From Gnetum montanum (lineage: Eukaryota; Streptophyta; Gnetopsida; Gnetales; Gnetaceae): a DNA stretch of 64,000 nt. The stretch lies in contig MNCI01036290.1 in assembly GCA_015680685.1 (NCBI GenBank), positions 151,901 through 215,900 of the forward strand, given 5' to 3'. A program made the position numbers and the translations under genes. A model generated the notes under the pieces. It made no database searches. It was not told the DNA's origin and saw only the letters and a program-made list of their open reading frames with translations. The stretch's first letter is position 1. Each line of letters starts with the position of its first letter. Shown piece after piece: positions 24,979 through 37,526 of this stretch.

Positions 24979-27900
24979 CTATGCCTCCTCTTCCTTGTCC
25001 TTGTTTGCCACCCCGCTAGGTCCTACATTTTCATTTGGATCCTGTACAAACCAAAGATAAAAAAATCAACCAATCAGTAAGTAGGATAACATATGAAGCT
25101 ATCATGTCATTAAATCATAATAAAGTAAACTTAACAAACCTAAGATGGCCCTGTGTCCATGTTTGACTTCATTTTGTTGAGGCTAGACTCCAAGCGTCAA
25201 AGGATTTCTTCCTCTATCATATTCGCTCAGTATTCCTTTCCTAATTCAATGACTATTAGGATCTTCCCTTTCTTCATAGGCATCCATACGGGTGGCCCTG
25301 GAGAAAATGTAGTAGATGTGGCTTCCCTAGAAGGCATGGTCATTTTCCTCTCTACAGACTCACTAACCACCAAGTGCTTTGCAAATCTATCATAACCCTA
25401 GGTAGCACTCATTACATCAAGGAATAGTTCCCAACCTTGGTGTTCTATAGACTCATCTCTATATTTTTTGTGGTAGGCAACACATTTCATTTTGTACTGA
25501 TGCTTGTGATTCTTTTGTGCTTGCCCCCATTCATACACCTTGGTGTTGTAATCTTTCTAATCTTTGTTCTTTTGGGCCAAGAGATCCATCTATAGGAGTT
25601 TCTCGATTACCTTGCATGTAGTTTCATTCTTGTCCCACATAGTTGACCAATATATGGCATAATAAATCATGACCATGCACCAACTACCATCTGATTTATC
25701 ATAGGCTATTAAAAAGTCATACCATGATTGTAAGTCATCCAGTCGAGCTACCTAGCTCGCTTTCTCTTTCTTTAGTTTTTGGACTCACTTCCAAAGGTTG
25801 TCATTTACATGCTTACACTCCCATAGTGATTGTGTTAAGTGTAGCATGCATTTGCCTACCTTGTCGTATATATGACAAAGCACCTCTGCAATTTTAGGAG
25901 GGATCTCAAGCATGGCTTCAACTTCGATGATCCTTCTCAAGTCCCATTTAAGTCACAAGGCTATTACATCAAATAGAGAAAATGTTAATTATAAGACAAA
26001 GATGAAACAACATAAGAAAAAAATGCAATAGCCCAAATATACCTATCTCAAGATCTATTTGCTTTAGACGATTGATCATATCATCTACTATGCCTTGCAT
26101 AAAAGCATATTTGTCTAGGGTTTTCACCCACAGTTGTAAGTAGAAAGTGGACAAAGATTTAGGGCATCTAGTAAAAGTATCACCCACTACACAGTAAAGC
26201 ATGTTAGCATTATTAAAAAAAAAAGAAGAGAAGTAGGGGAAAACAAAAAAAGAAAAATAGAAGAGGATGAGATGAAAGAGGGGAAATAAGAGCATAATGT
26301 AAATGGCAGTGCAAAGCACCTACCCAGCAAACCTTTAGGGGTGAGAGCAAGGGGATCACCCATTTACACACTATCAAACAAACCATCAAACTCACCATCC
26401 TCGAAATGTAGCCCCTCTTCCTTGAGCTACCTTAGGAGTGTGGCAACATCTTTAGTTGTCATATGTCCCTTAGGCTGTGGGATATTTTCTAAAAAAGGCT
26501 CCTCTTCTGCTAAGGCCTCCTCTTCTATAGTAGGGGCCTCTTCTTCTATGGAAGGGGCCTCCTCTTTGGCAACAGGGACCTCCTCCTCACCTACTACATA
26601 TAAGCTAAGGTTAGAGCACTTGTCTTAACAAATAAAGGTAAAAAGAAAAAAAAGAGGAAGGATGTAATGAATATGCTAACTAAGGCACACTTGCCAGCAA
26701 ATTCAGACCACACATTGTGGACTTTGATGCATAACAACTTACTCCTTTCTTCGATTGTGCATGAGAGTACCTCTATAGGATGAGGCTTCTTGATTTGTAA
26801 TTTTGATTTTACCATCTTAGCAATGAGACATGAATCCCTCATTACATTGCCCGTGTTGGTGGGAAAAGCCTCTCCAAGGCTATCGTGCACATAGTAGAAC
26901 GAGCCTGCCTAGTCCTAGTGATCACTGAAAAGGACTTACCAATGGCCTCTAAAGGGTCCTATGATCGAGTTGTGTGGAATATATGATAGATCCAAAAATT
27001 GGATATTTGGATGCAATCTGGCACCATCCATATCCCATTTTCATAAACCACCATAAATTCTATGAACCTATGCAAGCACGCTATGAAAAATGTAAAGTGA
27101 ACATGAGAATGTGGCTCAAGTTTGCTACTCAGCTTAATCATCTCAACCCATAAGCCTTCCACAAGATATTTGGCCCAGTTGTATTGTGTCCCTTCCTCCA
27201 TTACATCCCTCATGATCCAAGCTTGCTCTACCCAAAGAACGTTTTCCTAGGAAAGCAGCTTGGGGAAAGTGTGAGCCTAGAAGATGAGGTAAATATATTG
27301 GGCTATCACCAATTTTACTTTTTTCATGTAAATGCCCTTATGATCTTTGTTAGTGCCTAGCCATTCTTTGATGTCCCCTTGGTGGTTTAGATCCTTGCTA
27401 GTTTTTTCACCCATGGGTAAACCATAAGAGGGGACACCAAAGAGATCTGAAAAGAGATCATCAGTGATCTCAAAGACCACCCACACATTGTAAACTCATG
27501 TGCGAAAGTGGTCAGTGCTTTCCATGAAGGAGTCAATAATGGAAATCATTTTCACTACCAGGATGCTTGGATTCATAGCTAAAAAGAGGTTTATAAGCCC
27601 AACCTCTTGAACATTTTGGGCAATTGTTACTGGGGCCTCATGGTATAACCCACACTGTGAATCATCAAAATCACCATATTTAAAAAGAAGGTTGGCCTCA
27701 GTGTGCCCTGAGACGATCACTATGGCCTCCTTGGACTTGAATGTTGTTATAGTAAAAAAATAGAATTAGCCATGTAATGGAAAGGTAAATAAATCAAAAA
27801 TGCATGAAAATAAGCACATAATATAACTCACCTAGCACGAATGATGTGGGGAATGGTGGTATTTGAACTGATACTTCTTCCACAGTGGGTATTTGGCAAG

Positions 27901-29744
27901 ATGCCCACTCACTATCTAACCACCTAAGATTTCGGCACTTCATGTAGGATTTGGAGTATTTGGTAGGGTAAGTTTTCATATCTACCCTAAGTTGCTCTAT
28001 GATGCTATCATGTATATTCTTCGTAGATGAGAACTCTCATAGGGCTATCTGGATTAGGGCTAACACCCCTTCTTATTTTGAAGCTCATTTTTATCAATCG
28101 AGAATCTAGCAATAGATAAAACAATAATAAGCACTCCAAATCAAATAAAGTAAGCAACATGAAATCAACACCATCCCAATAAGACTTACCCTCTAGCATA
28201 GTAGATAGTTTTAGGTGGGTTTTGGAAGGCCATACCCACATGGCAAGTAATGAATAAAATATTGTATTTATGGTAGCACTTAAACTCTGGCATTTTACAA
28301 ATCCAAGATAATGGTCTTAAGCCTTTTGGTTTCTGACTCAAGCTTCCTACCCCATTTCCCTCAACAGGTCCATCTGTCATGAACTTTAAAATGCCCCAAT
28401 TTTCCCCAAGCAATACTGTCTCAACTAAAAAACTTACTACTTCAGCAGACAAGTGTGACCACATCCTCAAGCTGAAGTGGTGAAGCAAGAATTCCAAGAA
28501 CTTGTGTGCCCCTTCTCAAAACCAAACTACCTAATCTTCTACTCGTGCATGTGGTGTAGGGACATTAGGCACGAGGGCACTTATACAGCATAATATCCAT
28601 GCAAGTTCAACTACAATGAGGACCAATTTCCTCATAACCGTGCATTGTCATAATGAAAATGGCAGTGCATAATACAGGTAATGAAACAACAAAAATAGTG
28701 AACAAAAAATTTTCAAAATTTTTTCTAAGTATTTGTTACATTCATATAGATCATAAAAATTTTTTATGCCAAATTTTTCCAAGTGTTCATCATGCTCCCA
28801 TGAAGTGCAACAACTATAGGATAAGTAGTCGAATGAAATTTTTTCCAACTATTCGTCACGCTCCCATGGAGTGTGACATTTTGGAAATAGTTTGCACAGT
28901 GAAATTTTTTCCAACTATACCTCCCATGTAGCATAGTAACTGTACATACCCCCATGTAGCATAGCAATTGTACATAACTAGGAAAAATTTGGAAAAAATG
29001 TACAAAGTCTTAGTCATGCTCCCATGGAGTGTATCAATGAAAGAATGCAAACATTTTCAACTTTCTAGTTACACTATCAGGGATGCCATAGAGCCTTAAA
29101 GCTGATGCAGGACATCTATGAAATCCTTGCCTCACTTGGCCATGTGGAACACACAAGAAACCCTTGTCATGTAACATGGGACATGAAGTACCAAAACCCT
29201 TCCCCACATGATATTCTAAATAGGACACATAAAGCCCCCATTCTATATCATTGTGTGGGATGCAATAGAACCCTTGTCTCACCTTACTCCACCTAGCACC
29301 TAGAGGCCTATGAGAAAACCCTTGCCTACTTTCACAACCAAAAATTCCATTCAAACATTTTAAAAAAATAAAAAACAAGCATGCGATCTATGATACTCAT
29401 GCCAGTCATGACTGTGGCAATGGCAGACATGGCATGATGGCCATGATAAAGGTGACAACCACGGCATGGTAGCTATGATGGCCATAGCGATCATAGTGTG
29501 CTAGCCATGGTGGAGGCCACAGCAACAATGGTCCCCACTTAGGGCAAGTTTCCCTCAAAACCCCAAGGCACAAACATGTAATAGGAAAAAAATGAAAAAG
29601 TGATGAAGGTAGCGTGATGACCTACTTAGCAGACAGTGCCTCTTGACACTTGTCAATGGATGCCCTAGGAAGGCATCATAGTGTGCACTTGCCTTTGTCC
29701 ATATTAGCAAGGCCAAGGTATCTACGCTTTCTTCTATGCATCAT
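24979..29744 (-). pseudogene. Antisense spliced gene, copy 1 (in element 0)
   Basis: Eight exons on the minus strand, opposite to gag-pol. By homology with copies 2 and 3: E1 29744-29626 (119 nt), E2 28579-28190 (390), E3 about 28075-27832 (shortened), E4 27748-26695 (1054), E5 26593-26324, E6 26186-26043, E7 25960-25140 (821), E8 25041-24979 with a TAG stop. Donors include GTAGGT, GTAAGT, GTGAGT and, after E4, GCAAGT (GC donor where copy 2 has GT). Product unknown; E2 is rich in Trp and Phe, E5 is an acidic Glu-rich repeat, and E7 is helical in composition. Stops in E1 and E2 show that it is dead. The spliced reading is certain enough to rule out separate small genes. Confidence 0.85.
28600..29620 (-). 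repeat. Intron 1 of copy 1, with degenerate tandem repeats
   Basis: About 1 kb without coding sense. Includes repeats of a CTCCCATGGAGTG-type unit (28790-29035), ACCCTTGYCTCAC-type units (29120-29330) and GGCCATGAT-type repeats (29400-29525). Intron 1 of copy 3 is of similar size but unrelated in repeat content. Confidence 0.6.
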
Positions 29745-29872
29745 TATCTTGTTGTCAAGCAATAGCTTGTCAGTTCTCATACTTTGTTGGTGTTATGCTT
29801 TGCTTCGGATTGTGCTACGATCTGGACTATTAGCTCTAATGGTGAAGATGATAGGTTTACCATGGGTAAACC

Positions 29873-29884
29873 CTTATTTATACC
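29873..29884 (-). promoter_or_regulatory. TATA box of antisense gene copy 1
   Basis: On the minus strand GGTATAAATAAGGGTTTACCC. It is nearly identical to the copy 3 promoter at 52591, and the next 25 bases also match. It lies about 130 bases upstream of the E1 start codon, as in copy 3. Confidence 0.8.
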
Positions 29885-29925
29885 CTCTCGGATCACATGA
29901 CATGTTACTTTTTTGGGATGTCCTA

Positions 29926-30020
29926 TGTCCCACATGTAACGCGAGATGCTCTATGTCCCACACATAACATAGAATGTCCTGTGTCTCACACGTAACATAG
30001 AATGTTCCATGTCCCATGTA
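29926..30020. repeat. Short tandem repeat upstream of the copy 1 promoter
   Basis: Three to four units of about 32 bp containing ATGTCCCACACGTAACATAG. Found only here, between the antisense promoter and a T2 remnant at about 30170-30200. Confidence 0.65.
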
Positions 30021-30330
30021 GCATAACACATAGAGTTGAAAAATTTCTAACTTTTTTTGGATTTTCACATTTTGAAGTTTTTTACATTTTTTGCCTATCC
30101 AATAAACATTTAATTTAGCCCCACATTTCAAGCCTTTCAAGTTTAGCTTAGCTTCACACTTTACGCATAGTCAAGGTCTGCTAAGACCTTAAACTAGCAA
30201 TTTTGAGATACTACATAGTTACTTTCTATAGCATTATTTTCCTTATTTTATGCACTTTTCTTCATTTTTCTTTATTCGACAGTGCCACTTGACATTTTTC
30301 TGATTATTTTGCAAGATCTTTTGGGAAAAT

Positions 30331-30490
30331 GAGCACACACGAGAATCTTCATTTGCCTTTAACCTTGGCTGGACCCCATGCCAGACTCATGAGACACATG
30401 AACACAGAAATTTTGGACTTTGAACCACCTCCTTATGACACCAATGTAGCATCCTTAGAAAAATCACTTCCCCTTAACAGATTTGTAATG
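30331..30490 (+). pseudogene. Start of the RT region of element 0
   Basis: ATG at 30329-30331 opens a frame (MSTHENLHLPLTLAGPHARL) that aligns with the N-terminal extension before RT in element 3 (minus, 52040-51900: MSMHHDLYSLLALIGPHGKL). It is preceded in both by a matching AG acceptor-like site. Homology ends near 30490, where minus-strand Athila-like DNA starts. Confidence 0.75.
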
Positions 30491-30967
30491 TCTCTCCTAT
30501 TATAGATCTCTATGGTGTTGTGCCTCCATGGGTCGATAATCTCTTGAATCTTGTTCATGCATAATGTACTCCAATTGTAAGTGTTGCATACAAATTCATG
30601 TGAGAGCATGAAGAAGCATGCCTAACATTAAGCAATCAAGAGGTAATACTGTGTTACCTTCTAAATCATGCCATTGCAACTGTTCATCTTAGTGGAGGAT
30701 AAAGGTAAATTTTAGTATATACTCATCAAGATGAGAATATACTATGCAAAATTGTTGGGGCACTGGTGGATCATCATGTGCACTCCGCCTCCGATTGTTC
30801 ATGGTGTTGGACCTAGTCAATGAAGCACTCTCATAAGAAGAACGAGAAATGATTCATTATTCAGTGTGCAATACTCTTTTTTGACAATTTTTGGATAACT
30901 ATTCCTAAGGGTTTGTTCCAATGATGGAATGAGTTCCTAAGTTCTAATTAGCACACAAACAATAAAA
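30490..30967 (-). other. Leader or 5' gag remnant after an Athila-type PBS
   Basis: Minus-strand DNA directly downstream of the PBS. A weak open stretch (MNNRRRSAHDDPPVPQQF) could be the start of gag. No clear domain. Confidence 0.4.
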
Positions 30968-30985
30968 TCCCTGACAACGGTGCTA
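30968..30985 (-). other. Athila-type primer binding site
   Basis: The minus strand reads TAGCACCGTTGTCAGGGA. Compared with the common plant gypsy site TGGCGCCGTTGCCGGGGA it differs at four places, all of them C-to-T or G-to-A. It lies one base from the LTR end. Confidence 0.75.
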
Positions 30986-30986
30986 A

Positions 30987-31838
30987 TGATGAGTGGCTAG
31001 GTACCCCTACGCCCAACCATACGAATACGAGTGTTCACGCATGATCTGGTCGAACTCTAAGGATTAAGTGCTTATGAGCTTACATAGAATAAGGATGGGT
31101 TATGCAATCGTTATCTTTCCAAGCTTACTTGTAAGGCACAATTGTATGGTTAAGTAAACTTGAGGTATGTGATTTTTATTGTTTTTTGTTCTTGATGCTT
31201 AAAAGGGAGAAATGAAGTAATTTAATAACTAATTTTATTTAACTAATTAACTATTCCCTAACTAGTCCTAACACCAGCATCTATTCCCACTCTCTGGACA
31301 CATCTTGAACTAGTGTAACACTACTAGGATTACCAAATGCTAGTCATTACTGGGTTACCAAGTGTTCCACATCTACTTGAAGTGGTCATACTAAGTGTGC
31401 TAAGTCATTGATAATTAACAATTTAATAGAAATAACATTAATTAACTAATGAGAGTAGAAAATAATAGTAAATAACATTTAAATGAAATAATTAAGCTAT
31501 TTAAAATGTTGCAAGGTTTATCACAAAGTTCATCTTTATTTTTGGACACAAGGTGCGCTCAGGTACACAATGCTCGAATAAAGATCCGTTCACTTTATGA
31601 CTCCTACTGTGGGCACTTAGAAATAATTCTAACTCTAGAAGGGAAAAAATACAAGATTTCAGCTAAGGGACTAAAAACTAATGCAAAACCAAGTGCCCCC
31701 TATCTCTTATTTATAGGCAACGAGATAGGTTTCGACATCACATGTCTGATATTGCTTCAAAATCTTCGATATCATGTATTCAATATCAACGGTCCAATAT
31801 TGAGGATCCAATATCAGGGGTCCAATATCATGACTCAT
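30987..31838 (-). repeat. LTR of the Athila-like element
   Basis: Ends TGATGAG (30987) and GACTCA (31838), giving TGA...TCA termini on the minus strand. TATA box on the minus strand at 31706-31717 (CCTATAAATAAG). The U3 start has three closely spaced GGTCCAATATC-type repeats (31780-31830). A G-rich purine tract on the minus strand (GTCATGGGGGTATGA) adjoins at 31839-31853. Confidence 0.7.
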
Positions 31839-31853
31839 CATACCCCCATGACT

Positions 31854-33560
31854 AAATTAAAACTCATCCTCAAGTTTCTTACAAAATATTGGAAAGGTAT
31901 GGAATTATTGACTGACCGATAACTGACGGTGAAATGGAATGATAGACTCAAAGTGTCTGATGAACAAATCGACAAATGTATTATAGCATTGGTGTTCATA
32001 ACCATTATCATGAATAATAAACATAGATAACATCCAAACCCTTATTTGATAGCTTGAAGAAAGAGAGAGAGTAAAGAAAATGAGGCACGTTGCTACCGAT
32101 GTCAAAATTATGCATACCATTGTTCATCCATGGCCACATGATTAAGCATGTTCCTTGTGTAAATACTCCAGCTCCAGTCCATCCTAAGTGCTCCTTCCTA
32201 TCCTAGTCCATTGTTCATGTGATCACCATCTACACACACAACACAATCACAAATTAGCAAGGATAGATAAGATATAATGTAATTGATATCTTACCTTGAT
32301 ATGAAGCCAATTGGCTAGGTTGTGGGTATGGCAGATACTGAGTTAGAGGTTTGTAACTTGATAACTACCCAAGGTGTAGGGGTGAGATAAGTAATGAAAT
32401 GGAAAAATTTGCAACAGGCCCCCATGACTAAGAGTGAACCTCCAGTAGCAATAAGATGGAAAATGAAAGAACAAGGAAGATTAGAGAGATAACAATGATA
32501 AAGCTAATAAAAAGGCATATAAGGACAAAGAAAATGGATGTCATAGATGGGGTAAAATGAGAAATAGTTGAGTGCAAGAAATTTTTAAGGTAAAGAACTT
32601 AACAATTGCACCAAAAAGGAATGCCAATGGGTCCTCCCCAAAGTAGGCTCATGCCCTTTATGCCCTAAAAAACCGACAAACCAAAGAGTTCATAGTCTCT
32701 AGAAATGACATTTGGAAGAAATAGTTAAGAATTTATCCACAAGAATTTACTAAAGAATAAAAATGCATCGACCAGGATATAGACTACTCATAAAATTGGC
32801 AATGAGGTGGAATATGGGAAGAAATGTTGAAAGAGAAGAGAGAATGGAATGTGATCCCAAAATCAAGGTTGTGTAAAGTCCCTTGTGTAGTATGTGATTA
32901 AGGTGACTTAATAAAATTCATCCCAAATCTAGATTAAAACTAACCACATCTAGTGACCTTGCATCAACACATGTGACCAACCCATCCTCCTAAAGCAATG
33001 AGAATGCTTCCACAAAGCAACTACCATTCCAACAAGAGAAGAAAAGAGAAGCAGGAAGCAAGAAAGGGTCATAGTTAGAGAGAACCTTCAAGCATGGGTA
33101 ACATGTCTTTCTAGTGCCATAACTAGTGTTTGTAGCCCATGTTCCTTTATTACATCTAAGGGGTATGCTTTGAATTCCCACCAGGGTTTTTTTTCTAAGT
33201 GAGAACCACACCATGTAAAGACTTATTTGATTTAGTTATCTTCCTAATATTGTTCAACAACCGAATGGTAGAGACCCATGAAAGAAATTAAAGTACTTAA
33301 GAGAATGGCCCACACAAATGCATTGAATCCCCCTTGAAGTCACACCCTTCTCAATCCATTTGAATCTTTCCTTGGTTTGAAGAATACCAAGCCACAAATT
33401 CATTAATAAGTTTTCTTAGAAAAAGGGATAGTACAATTCCAAAACCAAGGGAGATCATAGAGTTGAGTGGATGAACAAATGATGTGGACTCATTGCCTGT
33501 TTTATTAAAAGGAACCATATCTTAGCATCACATTGAAAGTCAAATGTAAGAACCAAAGAT
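31854..33560 (-). other. 3' region of the Athila-like element
   Basis: No domain recognised. Athila elements often carry an env-like gene here. A 74-codon open frame at 33214-32990 is the longest but gives no recognisable motif. The end nearest the PPT (about 31980-31860) reads as a decayed polyprotein tail. Confidence 0.4.
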
Positions 33561-34160
33561 TAGAAATAAACACTATTATAGTACAATCCACCATCATGAG
33601 CATTTATTATATGATAATTTGCAATTAACTTTATAGGTGCAACGTTTCGAAACTTTAGAAACATCGCACTTGTAAAGTATGTACCATTATCAAAAATAAG
33701 TGCACAAGGCATGCAAAACCTATTTAAGATTTGTTGTTGGACAAATCATGCAACAATTGATGATGTATAGTCCCTAACAACAACCACTTTTTCCAATTTT
33801 GTAAAATATTCAACAACAACAACAATGTATGCTTTTCCATTGGACATCGATGTAATAGGCCCTTTAAAATCAATTCCCCATATGTCAAAGGATTCTAACG
33901 GTTCAATCCATTGTTGTGGATCCTCCATTCTAGCATTCATTCACCCATCATGTTGGTAGTGCTCACAAGATTGGACAAAATGATGGGTATCCTAAAACAA
34001 TGTAGGTTGATAATATCTTGCAAGAAATATTTTAATGGCTATTCATCTCCCAGCATAATGACCCCCACAAGGGCCCTCATGAGCATCTTGAAGAACTTGC
34101 AATTGATCTGCATCAAGAACACACCCTCGGACCAAGCCATCAAAACACACCTTGTAAAGG
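33560..34160 (-). pseudogene. Integrase of the Athila-like element
   Basis: Minus strand. Core entry FDIWGIDFKGPITS with NGKAYIVVVVEYFTKLEKVV (33940-33780), then the segment FVQQQILNRFCMPCALIFDNGTYF near 33760-33660 read with decay. The catalytic Asp of WGIDF is kept and DNGTYF corresponds to the second Asp. Several stops elsewhere. Confidence 0.8.
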
Positions 34161-34348
34161 TGTCCATTAATTTCCATGAAATTTTTGACTTGGTGGAGAA
34201 ACTATTATTTATTTTTAATGCCCAAGCCTTGTGGTGTTTCTTGTGTGAGAAGATAGATAAGAATGCTACTATACCAATTTCTATCTATGGGTGATTGATT
34301 GTTTATTACACCTACAAAGAGGAGTTCATTAGGAAAGTGATTAGAAAT

Positions 34349-34620
34349 TTAGTATTTGTCCTCTTTGTTGTCCCATTGCAACCAAGATAAATGATCAGCA
34401 ACAACATTCTTGGTGCCTTTATGATCAATCATCGTAAGATAGAACTCTTGCAAGATCATGAGCCATCGTATGATGCGAGAGCTCATCATTAGTTTATTCA
34501 TAAGGAACCGAATTGCACTATGATCTGTGTGTACAAATATTTTATAGCCTAATACATAGTACCTAAATTTTTCTAGTGCAAACACCACAATTATTAACTC
34601 TTTTTCTGTTATGGTGTAGT
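34349..34620 (-). pseudogene. RNase H of the Athila-like element
   Basis: Open frame 34588-34349 with KFRYYVLGYKIFVHTDHSAI, IIRWLMILQEFYL and NVVADHLS, the standard C-terminal RNase H block of gypsy pol (catalytic TDH context kept). Confidence 0.85.
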
Positions 34621-34639
34621 TGAGTTGTGTACCAGAAAT

Positions 34640-35469
34640 ACTTTGAATTGCATAGTGAATGTAATAAGGACATTTTTGGTCATCTAACTATGTAAGTACA
34701 GCTTCTAAAGAAAAATTTGATGCATCAGTCATTATATAGAATGGTCTAGACCAGTCAGGAGCTTGTAGAATGGGTGTTTATACAAGATTTTTCTTCAAGG
34801 TCTGGAAAGCCAGCTCACATTCCTTGGTCCATTCAAAGGGTACGTCCTTTTTCGTTAACTCTACTAATGGTTTTGCGATCTTTACAAAGTTCTCAATGAA
34901 GCATCTATAATAGCCCATATGTCTAAGGAATGATCATAAATCTTTTATGATTTCAGGTTGATGAGTGATTCCTTAGATGACTTTAATTTTCTCAGGATCT
35001 ACATCCATCCTTGTTTGTGAAATTTTATGCCCTAATACAATGTCTTCTTGAACCATTAAATTGATTTTCTACCAATTGAGCTCTAGGTTGGTTTCAACAC
35101 ATCATTTCAGTACTTGCTCTAATTAGTCCAATGCTTGTTCAAAGCATGCTCTGTAGGTGGAGAAATCATCCATAAAAACCTCCACACCATTCCCTACTTG
35201 CTACTAAAATATACTAAGAACCAGATGTTGAAATGTTGCTAGGGCATTGCACAAGCCAAATGGTATCTACCTATGTGCAAATGTCTCCCAAGGACTTATG
35301 AATGTGATCTTGTCTTGGTCTTCTTGTGTTATTTGAATTTGGTTGTACCCACTATAACCATCCAAAAAACTATAATAGCAATGCCCTACAATGGTATTTA
35401 AGACTTGGTCAATGAATGGTAATGAAAAATGGTTTTTAAATGTTGCCATGTTTAACATCCTGTAGCATT
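34640..35469 (-). pseudogene. Reverse transcriptase of the Athila-like element
   Basis: Reads NHFSLPFIDQVL, YSFLDGYSGYNQIQI, then PFGLCNALATFQ and the active-site segment VFMDDFSTY near 35180. The part before HFSLPFID is cut off by the LTR of element 2 at 35470. Stops and frame changes are present. Confidence 0.85.
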
Positions 35470-37526
35470 TGAAAATGTCGATGGCTGGAACATTGAGAGG
35501 TTGTCAGGCGCACAGCCTAACCTTGAGTTCGTGGGAGGGTGATGCTAAGGAAAATGGAAATGGGGCACCCTAAGCAGTCTAGTCAATCAATCAAGAACTT
35601 ACGTGGTGTCCAATAACCATTCATAGATAAAACTTTTTAAGCATCATGTATAAGAGTTCGGCATAAGTAGGAGTGAAATATGCATAATAGCGAGAGAATA
35701 TGAGCATAGGTGCATGTGACAATATAAATAAATAGATATGCTAATAGTTTAAAATACTATAGAAAAAGAATGAAATGAGAGTGCGAGTAAAGAAATGCAT
35801 CACCCCAAGATTGGGGGATGTGGCTTTTGATTGAATGATGTGTACAATTGGTGTGTGGTGTAGATAGAAACAGCTCGACAACAGGGCAATATGGTCACAC
35901 TCTCTAGAGTGCTGTAGACATGGTGTTAACAAGCATGGAGGAGTTTATGCTTGCTAGTCTAAGAGTTGGTACATTATGCATGGGTAGGTGTCACATTTAG
36001 GTGCAGGAGTGGAACAAAGATTTGGAAGACTCTAATGCTNTGGTTGGGGGAGAGACATGGTCTGGAAAACACGTGTCCTAGGTCTCACGTAGCATAATTG
36101 TGGATGTGTTACGTTGGTGTGCTACACTCAAAGTGTGGTGCTACACTAGATAGGACAAGAACATGAACCAAAAATCTACCAAACTATGACCATATTGCCT
36201 AGACTACATGTGCCAAAATCTAAAGAACTACCATGTTTTTATAGAGTGCTTAGAATAAATGCAAATTGGATCCTATGCTTTGAGACTATGTCTTCCCTCC
36301 TCTTTCAAGTAGGATCAAGCATACGGACAATTTTAGGAACAATAGGGGGTACAAAAATAAAACAAACTGCTCACTTTGGCTGCCAAAGAGATGTTGGATC
36401 AGGAATGATAGTTGATGCCAAATCTTGGGAGCTTCTAGAGGCATTTAGAAGGAATTTCCTAAGTGCTACGCTATCTACGCTACCTAGCATACCAAAGCGT
36501 AGTGTGAATACTTAGAAAATTTTTGCATTTCTAGCCTACTACACTATCTACGCTACACAACATAGTAGAGTGTAGAACACCTATTTGATGAATTTTGACC
36601 AAAGTTTGAAATTCTTCTTGATCACACTCCCACATGTAGCTAGGTAGGCAATCTTATCAGCCTAAAAATGCATCTTTCATGTCAAAATGGCTTGACAACT
36701 TTCCATTTCATACTTAGGAAGTTTTGGACCCTGACATCTCTATTACGTTGCACTACACTATGTAGCATAGCACAACATAGCACCTATTTTTGGCTAATTC
36801 TTAATAGGACCTATAATTTCCCTTCATGGCAGGCTAATCACATTCTATTATGTAGCTAGCCAAGAAACCTCAGGAGTCAAAAAATCGCTAAATGTGACTA
36901 GATTTCTTGACTATTTTCTGATCTAGCACTTAGAAAAATCTGGGCTCTAAACTTGTGCTACGCTATGCAATGTAGCATAGTGTAGCACCAATTTGGGCCA
37001 AATTTTTGCAAAATTTGCATAGTTTTCCCATGACACGTTGGTCACACCTTGTGGTGAAGTAGGATAGGCAGCCTCAGAAGTCAAAGAATCACCCAAAAAC
37101 ACCTTCTATGTTTGGTTCAACATGCGGCCTACTACACTGTGTAGCATAGCAGAGTGTAGTAGGTCAAAAATAGAAAATTTTCCAAACTATTTTGCACATC
37201 ATAAACACTTTTAACTACTCCTAGCCTAGTACCTAGGTGGATTGGTAATTAGGATGGCCCAGAAGATAGAAAATTTGCCAAATTGTTTAGCCCACCCTTG
37301 GTGTCCTTTTTGTGAAAATTGACCATGGATATGGATGCTACGCTGACTGTGCCAAGGGGTGTAGCAGATAGACTCATAAAAAACTTTGTAGGTGTTAGGA
37401 CTTCCAGGGTGCCATGCGATGTGTGCAACCTAGCATGACACCACACTTGGAGAAATTTTTCCTAGGTCTTGATGCTCAGACAAATCTAGTACTGAGTCAC
37501 AAAAGCCCAAAATTGATGGTGTTTCA
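35470..37526 (-). repeat. LTR C: 3' LTR of element 2
   Basis: TGAAAATGTCG at 35470 (four bases shorter than TGACCGAAAATGTCG) to GTTTCA at 37526. It is closest to the element 0 LTR; both share the CCCCAAGATTGGGG dyad (here 35800-35820). Many degenerate TAGCATAG palindromes (36460-37160). The usual TATA box is not visible. It contains the only undetermined base of the window (36040). Confidence 0.82.

Larger units (their letters stand above)
8466..30490 (+). mobile_element. Element 0: Tat-lineage LTR retrotransposon, plus strand, interrupted
   Basis: In order: 5' LTR (8466-10560), PBS, gag start (11047-11586), then element 1 inserted inside gag (11587-21025), the rest of gag and protease (21026-24340), tandem array T1, a convergent antisense gene (29884 down to 24979), and the first codons of the RT region (30331-30490). 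Homology then stops where Athila-like sequence begins. The remaining pol and 3' LTR are missing or lie beyond the right edge. Many in-frame stops show that it is dead. As host of element 1 it must be older than element 1. Confidence 0.85.
30490..35469 (-). mobile_element. Athila-like Ty3/gypsy element, minus strand, truncated by element 2
   Basis: Contains RT (35469-34640), RNase H (34620-34349) and integrase (34160-33560), then a 3' region, a PPT-like run, an LTR (31838-30987) and, beyond it, a PBS and 0.5 kb of leader. The RT motif is FMDDFS, and the integrase has FDIWGIDFKGP, both typical of Athila. It is cut inside RT by LTR C at 35470. Confidence 0.82.
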
